Below are positions 36,064 through 44,346 of a stretch of 59,317 bases of DNA, piece by piece. The notes below the pieces were generated by a model. It saw nothing but the letters and a program-made list of their open reading frames with translations. It was not told the DNA's origin and searched no databases. Made by a program: the position numbers and the translations under genes. This DNA is from Geminicoccus sp. (GTDB lineage Bacteria > Pseudomonadota > Alphaproteobacteria > UBA7985). How positions within the stretch are numbered: position 1 is the stretch's first letter; each line of letters starts with the position of its first letter. The stretch is taken from contig PAHJ01000045.1 of assembly GCA_002705565.1 (NCBI GenBank), forward strand, positions 1 to 59,317. The letters are read 5' to 3'.

Positions 36064-37740
36064 ATGGCTGGACGCCTGAGCAAACCCGCAAAGGACGAGA
36101 TCCTTTTTGTGGCCCTTGGTGGTTGCGGGGAAATTGGAATGAACCTTTACGCCTACGGGCATGACAATCAATGGTTGGTGGTGGATTGTGGGGTGGCCTT
36201 TGGCGACCTGAGCACGCCGGGTATGGACGTGTTAGTCCCCGATGTCAGCGCGCTTGTCGAGGGCGGGGGCAAGATCGTTGGTATGGCGATCACTCACGCC
36301 CACGAAGACCACATTGGCGGCATCCCGCACCTGATCGACGATTTGGACTGCCCGGTCTATGCCACACCCTTTGGCGCAACGATGATCGAGCGCAAAATCG
36401 ATAGCTATGGTGGCAGCGAGCCGGACCTGATCCGTGTCAAGCCTGGTGGCAGCGTGAAGATCGGTGCCTTCGATGTTGAATTTATCCCTGTCACCCACTC
36501 CATCCCCGAGGCTTGTGCGCTGTCCATTACGACGGCGGCGGGTCGGATGATTCACACAGGCGACTGGAAGATCGACCCAGACCCGCAGTTGGGCATGATG
36601 TTTGACAGCGACCGGCTGGCCGCACTGGGGCGTGAGGGGGTTTTGGGGTTGGTCTGTGACTCAACCAATGCACTCGAAGAAGGTCATTCCGGCTCCGAGG
36701 GAGATGTATATCCCGGCTTGTTGGAAGTCGTTCAGAACGCCAAAGGACGGGTTGCAGTGACCTGTTTTGCAACCAACGTGGCACGGGTTGCGACGGTCGC
36801 TAAAGTCGCGGAAGCCACCGGACGGCGGCTGGCGCTGGTCGGACGATCCCTGCACCGGCTGTATGAAGTGTCTAAGGACAATGGCTATCTGCAAAGCTTC
36901 CCCGACGTCGTGCCAGAAGACTCAATTGGCCGCTTGCCGCGTGAAGAAGTGCTGATGCTCGTGACCGGGACACAGGGTGAACCGCGCGCTGCGCTGTCCA
37001 AGCTTTCCCGCAATGAACACCAGCACGTCACACTCAACGCCGGAGACACGGTGGTCTATTCCAGCCGCGAGATCCCGGGCAACGAAACTGACATCAACCG
37101 CGTCCGAAACCATCTGGCGGGCTTGGGGGTCGAGGTGCTGGCCGATGGCCGTGACGGCCTGAATGTTCATGTCACTGGCCACCCGCAGCGGGACGAGCTG
37201 ACCCAGATGTACCAGTGGACCCAGCCGCAAGTCGCTCTGGCCGTGCACGGTGAAACGCGTCACCAAATGGAAAACGCCAAACTCGCCCTGACGTGTCAGG
37301 TTGGGCAGGCTTTGGCACCTGGCGATGGTGACGTCATCCGGCTCCGGAAAGGGCAGGATGCCGAAGTTGTTAGCCGGATCGATGTCGATGTTCTGGGCCT
37401 GGATGGCAGCCGTCTGGTCGCGCTGGAAAGCGAAGTGGTTCGCATGCGCAAACGGATGATGCATAACGGCTCCATCAACGTCGCTTTTGCGGTCAACGAG
37501 CGTGGCGGCATTGTCGGAGACCCGATTCTGACTTCAGCAGGTGTGTTTGAATCACCTGAAGAGGATGAGATTGAGGACGAGGCAGCGGACTGGGCCTGGG
37601 ATGCGGTAGACCGCATGAACAAGAACGACCGCAAGTCGGACGACGCTATCGAGACCGCGGTTTTCAAGTCGCTGCGGAAATTCTGCCGCGATAACATCGG
37701 TAAAAAGCCGCTGGTCACGGTGTCCGTTGTGCGGGTGTAG
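36064..37740 (+). CDS. rnj: Ribonuclease J
   Basis: 558 residues of metallo-beta-lactamase/beta-CASP RNase. The zinc motif HAHEDH (His78, His80, Asp82, His83) follows MAIT; the later HTGDWKID, the beta-CASP region (TGTQGEPRAALSKLSR) and VHVTGHPQRDEL are typical. AAGGAG precedes the ATG. RNase J does 5'-end and internal RNA processing and decay in many Alphaproteobacteria. Confidence 0.95.
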   Translation: MAGRLSKPAKDEILFVALGGCGEIGMNLYAYGHDNQWLVVDCGVAFGDLSTPGMDVLVPDVSALVEGGGKIVGMAITHAHEDHIGGIPHLIDDLDCPVYATPFGATMIERKIDSYGGSEPDLIRVKPGGSVKIGAFDVEFIPVTHSIPEACALSITTAAGRMIHTGDWKIDPDPQLGMMFDSDRLAALGREGVLGLVCDSTNALEEGHSGSEGDVYPGLLEVVQNAKGRVAVTCFATNVARVATVAKVAEATGRRLALVGRSLHRLYEVSKDNGYLQSFPDVVPEDSIGRLPREEVLMLVTGTQGEPRAALSKLSRNEHQHVTLNAGDTVVYSSREIPGNETDINRVRNHLAGLGVEVLADGRDGLNVHVTGHPQRDELTQMYQWTQPQVALAVHGETRHQMENAKLALTCQVGQALAPGDGDVIRLRKGQDAEVVSRIDVDVLGLDGSRLVALESEVVRMRKRMMHNGSINVAFAVNERGGIVGDPILTSAGVFESPEEDEIEDEAADWAWDAVDRMNKNDRKSDDAIETAVFKSLRKFCRDNIGKKPLVTVSVVRV

Positions 37741-37766
37741 AGGCGGTGTTTAGGGAGGCTTGGTAG

Positions 37767-38171
37767 ATGTTGGGACGCTTGAACCACGTAGCGATTGCTG
37801 TACCGGATCTGGATACGGCGGCGACAACATACCGGGACATGCTGGGGGCGACTGTTTCCGCGCCTCAGGCTTTGCCGGACCATGGCGTAACGGTGGTGTT
37901 TGTCGAGCTTCCCAACACTAAGATCGAGCTGCTGGAGCCGTTGGGCGCTGACTCACCGATCGCCAAGTTTCTGGAAAAGAACGCCCAGGGCGGCATGCAC
38001 CATATCTGCTACGAGGTCGATGACATCCATGCTGCGCGGGACCAATTGACGGCTGCGGGTGCGCGGGTTTTGGGCGATGGCGAGCCCAAAATTGGCGCTC
38101 ACGGAAAGCCAGTTCTGTTCCTGCACCCTAAGGATTTTGTCGGTACGCTGATCGAGCTGGAACAGGTCTAA
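37767..38171 (+). CDS. mce: Methylmalonyl-CoA epimerase
   Basis: 134 residues of the glyoxalase/VOC fold. Metal-ligand motifs: LNHVAIAV (first His), HHICYEVDDI and the terminal glutamate in GTLIELEQV. GGGAGG lies before the ATG. It converts (S)- to (R)-methylmalonyl-CoA in propionyl-CoA catabolism. It starts 26 bases after rnj. Close placement after rnj is usual in Alphaproteobacteria. Confidence 0.93.
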   Translation: MLGRLNHVAIAVPDLDTAATTYRDMLGATVSAPQALPDHGVTVVFVELPNTKIELLEPLGADSPIAKFLEKNAQGGMHHICYEVDDIHAARDQLTAAGARVLGDGEPKIGAHGKPVLFLHPKDFVGTLIELEQV

Positions 38172-38257
38172 AGGGGCGAAAACCTTTGCTTGTCACACTT
38201 AGGGCGAGAAGGCATGGTGCGAGCCAGTTTTCTAAGTCCGCATCAGGGGAGTGACAC

Positions 38258-39370
38258 ATGGTCGAGAGCAGAGCCGCGGTAGCCGTTCAAGCAGGCAAGC
38301 CACTTGAGGTAACAACCATCAACGTCGATGGGCCACGCGAAGGCGAGGTCATGGTCGAGATGAAGGCAACTGGTGTGTGTCATACCGATGCTTTCACGCT
38401 GTCTGGCGCTGACCCCGAGGGCATTTTTCCAGCTGTGCTTGGCCACGAAGGCGCTGGCGTTGTCGTTGACGTTGGTCCGGGCGTGAAATCGCTCAAGAAG
38501 GGCGACCACGTTATCCCGCTCTACACACCCGAATGCCGCGAGTGCGACTACTGCACGTCGGGCAAGACCAACCTGTGTCAGTCGATCCGGGAGACCCAGG
38601 GCCAAGGACTGATGCCCGATGAAACCTCGCGTTTCTCCATGGGCAAGGACCGGCTGTTCCACTACATGGGCACCTCGACGTTCTCGAACTACTCGGTGCT
38701 GCCGGAAATCGCCGTGGCAAAGGTTCGCGAGGACGCGCCCTTTGACAAGATTTGCTACATCGGGTGTGGCGTCACGACGGGCATTGGCGCGGTCATCAAC
38801 ACGGCAAAGGTCCAGCCCGGCGACAACGTCGTGGTGTTCGGCTTGGGTGGGATCGGCCTGAACGTGATCCAGGGCGCGCGGCTGGCCGGGGCCAACATGA
38901 TTGTCGGCGTAGACCTCAATAATGGCCGCAAAGCCATCGCGGAGCAGTTTGGCATGACCCACTTCGTCAACCCGAACGAAGTCGAGGGCGATCTGGTGCC
39001 GTATATCGTCAGCCTGACCAAAGGCGGGGCGGATTACTCGTTTGAGTGCATCGGCAACGTACAGGTGATGCGTGATGCGCTGGAGTGCTGTCACAAGGGT
39101 TGGGGCACGTCGATCATCATCGGTGTGGCGCCAGCAGGCGCTGAAATCTCAACGCGTCCCTTCCAGCTCGTCACGGGTAGAAACTGGCGTGGTACAGCGT
39201 TTGGTGGCGCCAAGGGCCGGACCGATGTGCCAAAGATTGTGGATTGGTACATGGAAGGCAAAATCAACATCGATGACCTGATCACGCACAAAATGCCACT
39301 GGATCAGATCAACGACGCTTTTGACCTGATGCACGAAGGCAAGTCGATCCGTTCTGTCATTGAATTTTAA
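38258..39370 (+). CDS. frmA: S-(hydroxymethyl)glutathione dehydrogenase / class III alcohol dehydrogenase
   Basis: 370 residues. Catalytic zinc site: Cys and adjacent His in [12 protein letters not shown], His in LGHEGAGVV and a later Cys in [12 protein letters not shown]. Structural zinc: [16 protein letters not shown]. Rossmann motif [15 protein letters not shown]. The sequence is very close to class III enzymes that oxidise the formaldehyde-glutathione adduct using NAD. It is paired with the S-formylglutathione hydrolase gene, 20 bases downstream, forming the formaldehyde detoxification/oxidation route. This could serve methyl groups released by demethylating enzymes such as the flavoprotein at 20846. 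Confidence 0.95.
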   Translation: MVESRAAVAVQAGKPLEVTTINVDGPREGEVMVEMKATGVCHTDAFTLSGADPEGIFPAVLGHEGAGVVVDVGPGVKSLKKGDHVIPLYTPECRECDYCTSGKTNLCQSIRETQGQGLMPDETSRFSMGKDRLFHYMGTSTFSNYSVLPEIAVAKVREDAPFDKICYIGCGVTTGIGAVINTAKVQPGDNVVVFGLGGIGLNVIQGARLAGANMIVGVDLNNGRKAIAEQFGMTHFVNPNEVEGDLVPYIVSLTKGGADYSFECIGNVQVMRDALECCHKGWGTSIIIGVAPAGAEISTRPFQLVTGRNWRGTAFGGAKGRTDVPKIVDWYMEGKINIDDLITHKMPLDQINDAFDLMHEGKSIRSVIEF

Positions 39371-39390
39371 GCTTAAGGCGAAACGTACAG

Positions 39391-40236
39391 ATGAAGATTG
39401 TCAGCGAGTGCCGTTGCTTTGGCGGGCGGCAGCTTACCATTGAGCACGAAAGCGCTTCGACCGGGACAAGCATGCGTGTCGCGGTGTTCCTACCGCCCAA
39501 GGCTGAGACCTTGGGCGAGGGCGAGCGGCTTGCGGGTCTGGTGTTTCTTTCTGGCCTGACCTGTACCGAGGAAAACGTCACCGTCAAATCCGGCGCACAG
39601 CGTTACGCGGCGGAAGCAGGATTGGCTTTCATCGCACCGGATACCTCGCCGCGTGGTGAGGGCGTTGCGGATGATGAACGCTACAATATGGGGCAGGGCG
39701 CTGGCTTCTATGTCAACGCGACCCAAGCGCCTTGGGCACCGCATTTCCAAATGGAGAGCTATATCACCGGCGACTTGATCGACACGGTGACCTCAGCCTT
39801 ACCCATCGACCGCGACCGGCTGGGTGTATCCGGACACTCCATGGGCGGGCATGGTGCGCTGACGCTGGCACTGCGGAATCCGGGCCTGTTCAAGTCGCTA
39901 TCAGCCTTTGCGCCGATTGCGGCTCCCATGGAGGTTGAGTGGGGACAAGTGTGCCTGGGCGGCTATTTAGGCGAGGACCAGAGCCTGTGGGAAGCCCACG
40001 ACGCCAGCCGCCTGTTCACCACACAAACCTTCCCTGGCCCCGTGTTGATCGATCAGGGTGAGGACGATCCCTTTCTAGACTCCAACCTGCGACCCGAGCT
40101 GTTAGAAGCGGCATTCAAGGCCTCGGGTCAGGAGGGTGAAATTCGACGTCACGCGGGCTACGATCATTCCTATTTCTTTATCGGTAGCTTCTTCGAGGAT
40201 CACGTTAGGCACCATGCGCGCCAGCTGAGCGCCTGA
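39391..40236 (+). CDS. fghA: S-formylglutathione hydrolase
   Basis: 281 residues of the esterase D family. The catalytic serine is Ser150 in VSGHSMGGHGAL; Asp in DQGEDDPFL and His in GYDHSYFFI complete the triad. LSGLTCTEENVTVKSG is a family signature. It splits S-formylglutathione to formate and glutathione, completing the route begun by the preceding dehydrogenase. Confidence 0.95.
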   Translation: MKIVSECRCFGGRQLTIEHESASTGTSMRVAVFLPPKAETLGEGERLAGLVFLSGLTCTEENVTVKSGAQRYAAEAGLAFIAPDTSPRGEGVADDERYNMGQGAGFYVNATQAPWAPHFQMESYITGDLIDTVTSALPIDRDRLGVSGHSMGGHGALTLALRNPGLFKSLSAFAPIAAPMEVEWGQVCLGGYLGEDQSLWEAHDASRLFTTQTFPGPVLIDQGEDDPFLDSNLRPELLEAAFKASGQEGEIRRHAGYDHSYFFIGSFFEDHVRHHARQLSA

Positions 40237-40381
40237 GCACCTGCCGTTTTGCGGCCGACTTGGCCTCCTTCTTGCTGATTTTTCCAGAGGGCCAGACGGC
40301 CTTTGAAACAACGGGCGAGGCGAAGAGATTTTACGCGTTAGGCACCAGATCAGACTTCGTTGGACACTGCTGAGTTTTGCC

Positions 40382-41167
40382 GTGATGGCCGGCGTGCTGC
40401 TGCTGGCGCCAGGAACCCTGCCGCTACTTGCACAGTCATCACCGCCGGCAAACAGCGCCGTGGGTCAGTTTAGCGCCGGTGTGGCCGGTGTTGAGATTGA
40501 TCAGCTGCCCGCTCAGCCAGGCGCAACCCTTGATGCCGGAGCGGTCATCATCACCGATGCATCCGGCCGGGCCCGGTTTACCTTTATGCAGCAGGCAACC
40601 CTGCAACTGGCAGGCAATACGGAACTCCGTGTGGAGCAGGTCGTAGACGCCAAGGATGGGCGATCGAGCGCCCTGGTTCTTGATTTCAGCAGGGGTGTGG
40701 CGCGCATGGTTGCTGGTGGCGACCAGACCGCTGAATCCATTGCCGTGATACGTGGTGGCGGTGGCGGTTTGGTGCTGGTGGAGGGCGGAACGCTCGATCT
40801 GGTGGCCAGCGGTCGGCGGTTGGTCGCCGTTCTGCGCAGTGGCCGCGCCAACTGCCGCGGCGTGAGCGGGGATGTGCTGACCATGGTTGCGGGGCAGAGG
40901 GCATGCATCCTCTCAGACGGCGAAGTACGGCCTAGCGCCGTGTCAGCGGCCACGGATCGCGTGATCGACGAGCGCTTGAGTTTCCCCCCGTCTTCGGTGG
41001 CTTTGAGTGAGACCGACGCGGATCGCGCTTTGGTCGATTATGCAGTGAACGACGTGTTCAGCGGGGCGGAAACCGCGCCAAGACTAACCCGCGTCTTGGA
41101 CATCGAGGCCCGCGAAAGCCTTATCCAAACCATCCTGCGCCAGTTGACCGATAGCGCCGAGCGCTAA
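40382..41167 (+). CDS. FecR-domain secreted protein
   Basis: 261 residues as called from GTG 40382. The middle (DAGAVIITDASGRARFTFMQQATLQLAGNTELRVEQVV...LVLDFSRGVARMVAG) is a FecR-like beta domain, found in envelope proteins and sigma-factor regulators. There is no FecI-type sigma factor or TonB receptor nearby and no transmembrane helix beyond the N-terminal signal (VLLLAPGTLPLLAQS). In-frame codons from about 40331 upstream encode RHQIRLRWTLLSF, a good basic n-region for the signal peptide, but contain no ATG, GTG or TTG. A rare start such as ATT 40328 is therefore possible. Confidence 0.65.
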   Translation: MMAGVLLLAPGTLPLLAQSSPPANSAVGQFSAGVAGVEIDQLPAQPGATLDAGAVIITDASGRARFTFMQQATLQLAGNTELRVEQVVDAKDGRSSALVLDFSRGVARMVAGGDQTAESIAVIRGGGGGLVLVEGGTLDLVASGRRLVAVLRSGRANCRGVSGDVLTMVAGQRACILSDGEVRPSAVSAATDRVIDERLSFPPSSVALSETDADRALVDYAVNDVFSGAETAPRLTRVLDIEARESLIQTILRQLTDSAER

Positions 41168-41259
41168 GCGCGGACAAAATGCCCGCCTCGAAAGGCTCGA
41201 CAAGCCCGCCTTAGCGCCGCACAAGACGGGGTCTGCCATCAAACAGGTTTTCTTCCCGC

Positions 41260-42006
41260 ATGAGCGCGACGAGTACGAGCAACGGCCCCTTTCATCTCGT
41301 CATCTGTCCCGGTGCTTGGTGCCAAGTGGCGCAGTGGCAGGGCTTTGTTGAAGCGATGAACCGTTCGCCGCTGGACTTGAGCGGGATTACGCTGGCGCAG
41401 TGGCCCATTGGCGATGAGGCGGTGGGCCTGTCCGGCCACGTGGACGCCGTCTTATCAGCGGTTCCGGTAGGCACAGGCCCGCTGGTCATGCTGGGCCATT
41501 CCTTTGGCACCTTCCCGCTGCTGGAGGCCTCTGCGGTCTTGGGCGAACGGGTGCGCGGGGTGGTCTTGGTCGATGGCTTTCTGCCGGTTCACGGCTTGTC
41601 CGCCTTTGCCCAGTCAGAGGGACGGCGCGGCCCCGCGTCCATGCGCGCCGCGGCCGTAAGCGGCGCAGTGCCCCCGCCTGACCCCATGATTTGGGGACTG
41701 CGCGATGCCCTAGCCCCGAGCGTGATCAGCAGCATGCAAACTCACAGTCTGAGCAGCCTGGAGGAGAGCATCAGCGCGGAGGCAGCAGCGGTGGTCGAGC
41801 ATCTGCCCATGAAAGCTTATCTCGGCGCTTCTGCGCACACGGGTGAGGCCAACCCCTTCAAGCGGGCATTTGCGAGCCTCGAAGGACGCCGGGACTGGTT
41901 CAGCGTTCAGATTAGCGGCGGTCATCTTCTACACGTCGAGCGCCCGGTCGCGCTGGCATACTGGACGGCGCAGTTTCTGCGGATGGTGGCTGGTAAGGGG
42001 TTCTGA
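41260..42006 (+). CDS. Alpha/beta hydrolase
   Basis: 248 residues. The nucleophile elbow is LGHSFGTF (Ser near 81), preceded by the oxyanion region VICPGAWCQVAQW, with the probable catalytic His in GGHLLHVE near the C-terminus. No signal peptide, so cytoplasmic. Substrate unknown. The metY leader begins immediately after its stop codon, so the genes may be on one transcript. Confidence 0.8.
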   Translation: MSATSTSNGPFHLVICPGAWCQVAQWQGFVEAMNRSPLDLSGITLAQWPIGDEAVGLSGHVDAVLSAVPVGTGPLVMLGHSFGTFPLLEASAVLGERVRGVVLVDGFLPVHGLSAFAQSEGRRGPASMRAAAVSGAVPPPDPMIWGLRDALAPSVISSMQTHSLSSLEESISAEAAAVVEHLPMKAYLGASAHTGEANPFKRAFASLEGRRDWFSVQISGGHLLHVERPVALAYWTAQFLRMVAGKGF

Positions 42007-42060
42007 CCGGGTTGGACCTCTGTTGAGGATGCGCTTGCAACCGGCAAAGACCAGAGGCTA
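42007..42060 (+). promoter_or_regulatory. Candidate pseudoknot leader upstream of metY
   Basis: CCGGGTTG (42007-42014) can pair with CAACCGG (42038-42044), one G bulged. CCTCTG (42017-42022), lying inside that loop, can pair with CAGAGG (42052-42057) outside it. Together they give an H-type pseudoknot. A competing hairpin CCTC/GAGG (42017-42028) uses the same strand. SAM-II riboswitches are H-type pseudoknots before methionine genes in Alphaproteobacteria, but the conserved SAM-II loop sequences were not found, so identity is open. Confidence 0.3.
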
Positions 42061-42113
42061 GAGATGGGGCAACTCAGTTACAGACCACATCATCATCAAA
42101 CGGATGGCCCTTC

Positions 42114-43406
42114 ATGGTTGAAGCTTCAAATCTGCGCCCCGAAACGCTGGCTCTGCACGCCGGCCAAACGCCTGATGCCCGCAATGGTGCGCAGGCCGTG
42201 CCGATCTACCAGACCAACGCTTACGTCTATGACGATACCGAGCATGCAGCGTCGCTGAACAATCTTGAAACCGGCGGCTACATCTATTCGCGCATCGGCA
42301 ATCCAACCGTTTCCGCGGCAGAGGAGCGAATTGCAGCGCTTGAAGGGGGCGTTGGAGCGCTGGGGCTGTCGTCCGGGCATGCGGCGGTCTTTCTGACCAT
42401 CGCGACCCTGATGTCGTCCGGAGATCATATCGTCGCGACCAAAGCGCTGTACGGCGGTTCGATCAACCTGATGAAGCTCACGCTGCCACGGTTTGGCATC
42501 ACGACCACCTTTGTTGATGGCTCTGATCTGGACGCAATTAAGGCGGCTGTGCAGCCCAACACCAAGATGATCTACGGCGAAGTGATCGGCAATCCGGGGT
42601 TGGATGTCCTTGATGTTGCTGGCGCTGCGGCAGTTGCCAGAGAGGCGGGTGTCCCGCTGGTGATCGACAGTACCTTCACCCCGCCAACGCATTACCGCCC
42701 GTTCGATGACGGGGCGAATATTGTGGTTCACTCCGCAACCAAGTGGATCGGCGGGCACGGTGTGACCATGGGGGGCTTCATTGTTGATGGCGGCAACTTT
42801 GACTGGACCGCTTCGGACAAGTTCCCGACCATGACCGAACCCTATGCAGGTTATCCCGGCATGACCTACGCGGAACACTTTGGACCGGCGGCTTTCATCG
42901 CGCGGGCGCGGACCGAGGGCGTTCGTGACTTCGGGACTGTTTTAGCGCCGCAGAGCGCGTTTTATCTGCTGCAAGGAATGGAAACACTGGCCCTGCGGAT
43001 GGATCGTCACCTTGCAAACGCCAAAGTTGTGCTGGACTTCCTCGCCAACCATGAGGCGGTGGGCTGGGTGCGTCATCCGGATTTGCCGGACCATCCCAAT
43101 CACGCCGTTGCTCAGCGCCAACTGCCCAAGGGGACAACGTCAATGATCGTCTTTGGCGTCAAGGGCGGCTTTGATGCGGGGCGAAAGCTGATCAACTCGG
43201 TTAAACTCGCCAGCCACGTGTCTAACGTCGGCGATGCCAAGACCCTGCTGGTTCATCCTGCCTCCACCACCCACATGCAACTGGGGCCTGAGCAGCGTAA
43301 GCTCGCAGGCGTACCGGACGACATGATCCGTCTGTCCGTCGGGATCGAGCACGTTGATGACATCATCGACGATCTGCGCGCCAGCCTGCGCGTCAGCCAG
43401 CGTTAA
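42114..43406 (+). CDS. metY: O-acetylhomoserine sulfhydrylase family (MetY)
   Basis: 430 residues of the Cys/Met metabolism PLP family. Lys210 in SATKWIGGHG binds PLP; YSRIGNPTVSAAEERIAALEGG and SSGHAAVFLTIATL are family motifs. It joins sulfide or methanethiol to O-acetylhomoserine, making homocysteine or methionine. Length matches MetY rather than the shorter MetB/MetC. A hydrolase gene follows 27 bases later. Confidence 0.92.
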   Translation: MVEASNLRPETLALHAGQTPDARNGAQAVPIYQTNAYVYDDTEHAASLNNLETGGYIYSRIGNPTVSAAEERIAALEGGVGALGLSSGHAAVFLTIATLMSSGDHIVATKALYGGSINLMKLTLPRFGITTTFVDGSDLDAIKAAVQPNTKMIYGEVIGNPGLDVLDVAGAAAVAREAGVPLVIDSTFTPPTHYRPFDDGANIVVHSATKWIGGHGVTMGGFIVDGGNFDWTASDKFPTMTEPYAGYPGMTYAEHFGPAAFIARARTEGVRDFGTVLAPQSAFYLLQGMETLALRMDRHLANAKVVLDFLANHEAVGWVRHPDLPDHPNHAVAQRQLPKGTTSMIVFGVKGGFDAGRKLINSVKLASHVSNVGDAKTLLVHPASTTHMQLGPEQRKLAGVPDDMIRLSVGIEHVDDIIDDLRASLRVSQR

Positions 43407-43433
43407 TTTGAGCGACCGAGAGGAACAAGAGGC

Positions 43434-44243
43434 ATGAAGTCCGTTACCGTTCGTGGCGCACAGGCGCTTTACTTTGATGCCGGTCAGCCTGCCAAGGATG
43501 ATCAGCCCAACATCGTCTTTGTCCATGGATCAGGCTGTGACCATTCCGTTTGGGGCATGCAATCACGCTATTTCGCTTTTCACGGCTGGAACCTCTATGC
43601 CGTCAATCTGCCGGGTCATGGGGTCGGCGCGCGGGTATCTGAAGGATCGGTTCTGGGGTCGATTGAAGAGATGGCAGACTGGCTCGTCGAGTTCCTCGAC
43701 GCCGCAGGCATCGACACCTGTACGCTGGTGGGTCATTCCATGGGAACCCTGATCGCTGTCGAAGCAGCATCACGCCACGGGACTCGTTTTGACCACTTGG
43801 TCCTCATGGGGGCGACGGCAAAAATGCCGGTACACCCAGAACTGCTTCGAGCGGCGGATGCGCGAGAGGAAAAGGCGGTCGATCTGATGATGGATTGGGG
43901 CCATGGCCCAGCCGGGCACAAGGGCGGCAACATCAACGCCGGCACCTGGGCCATGGGCGGGGCCAAGCAAATGGTCATGCCTCGGGTGGCAGACGGAACG
44001 CTGGGCATCGATATGGCCGCATGCAACGCCTATGAGGGTGGAGCGGCCGCCGTGTCCAACCTGTCGGGCCGCGTGACGGTGATTGCGGCACAGCGGGATA
44101 AGATGACCCCACCCAAGAACGGCAAGGCGATTGCCGACGCGGTTGAAGGCGGCGGCTATATCTTCCTGTCCGAGATCGGACACTTCATGCTGGGCGAGGC
44201 ACCAAACGACTCTTTGAGTGCACTCAAAGCCGCGGTTGGCTGA
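43434..44243 (+). CDS. Alpha/beta hydrolase
   Basis: 269 residues. IVFVHGSGCDHSVWG is the oxyanion region, VGHSMGTLIA the nucleophile elbow (Ser near 102), and SEIGHFMLGE holds the catalytic His. No signal peptide. It follows metY closely and precedes the fused beta-oxidation gene by about 100 bases. Resembles carboxylesterases and ring-opening hydrolases, but no substrate can be assigned. Confidence 0.82.
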   Translation: MKSVTVRGAQALYFDAGQPAKDDQPNIVFVHGSGCDHSVWGMQSRYFAFHGWNLYAVNLPGHGVGARVSEGSVLGSIEEMADWLVEFLDAAGIDTCTLVGHSMGTLIAVEAASRHGTRFDHLVLMGATAKMPVHPELLRAADAREEKAVDLMMDWGHGPAGHKGGNINAGTWAMGGAKQMVMPRVADGTLGIDMAACNAYEGGAAAVSNLSGRVTVIAAQRDKMTPPKNGKAIADAVEGGGYIFLSEIGHFMLGEAPNDSLSALKAAVG

Positions 44244-44346
44244 CCTAACCAAAGCCGACAAACAGCCGACAATCTGACGTCGGTTTCTTGACTCCTTGAG
44301 GCTTTGCACCTCCTTGTACGGTAACGTATTTGACCGGGAGGATACT

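Noticed and set aside
44281-44346. TTGACT and an inverted TACG..CGTA before the fused beta-oxidation gene, possibly a promoter with a fatty-acid regulator site
   Set aside because: No acceptable -10 at usual spacing and the inverted repeat is too short to assign to a regulator.
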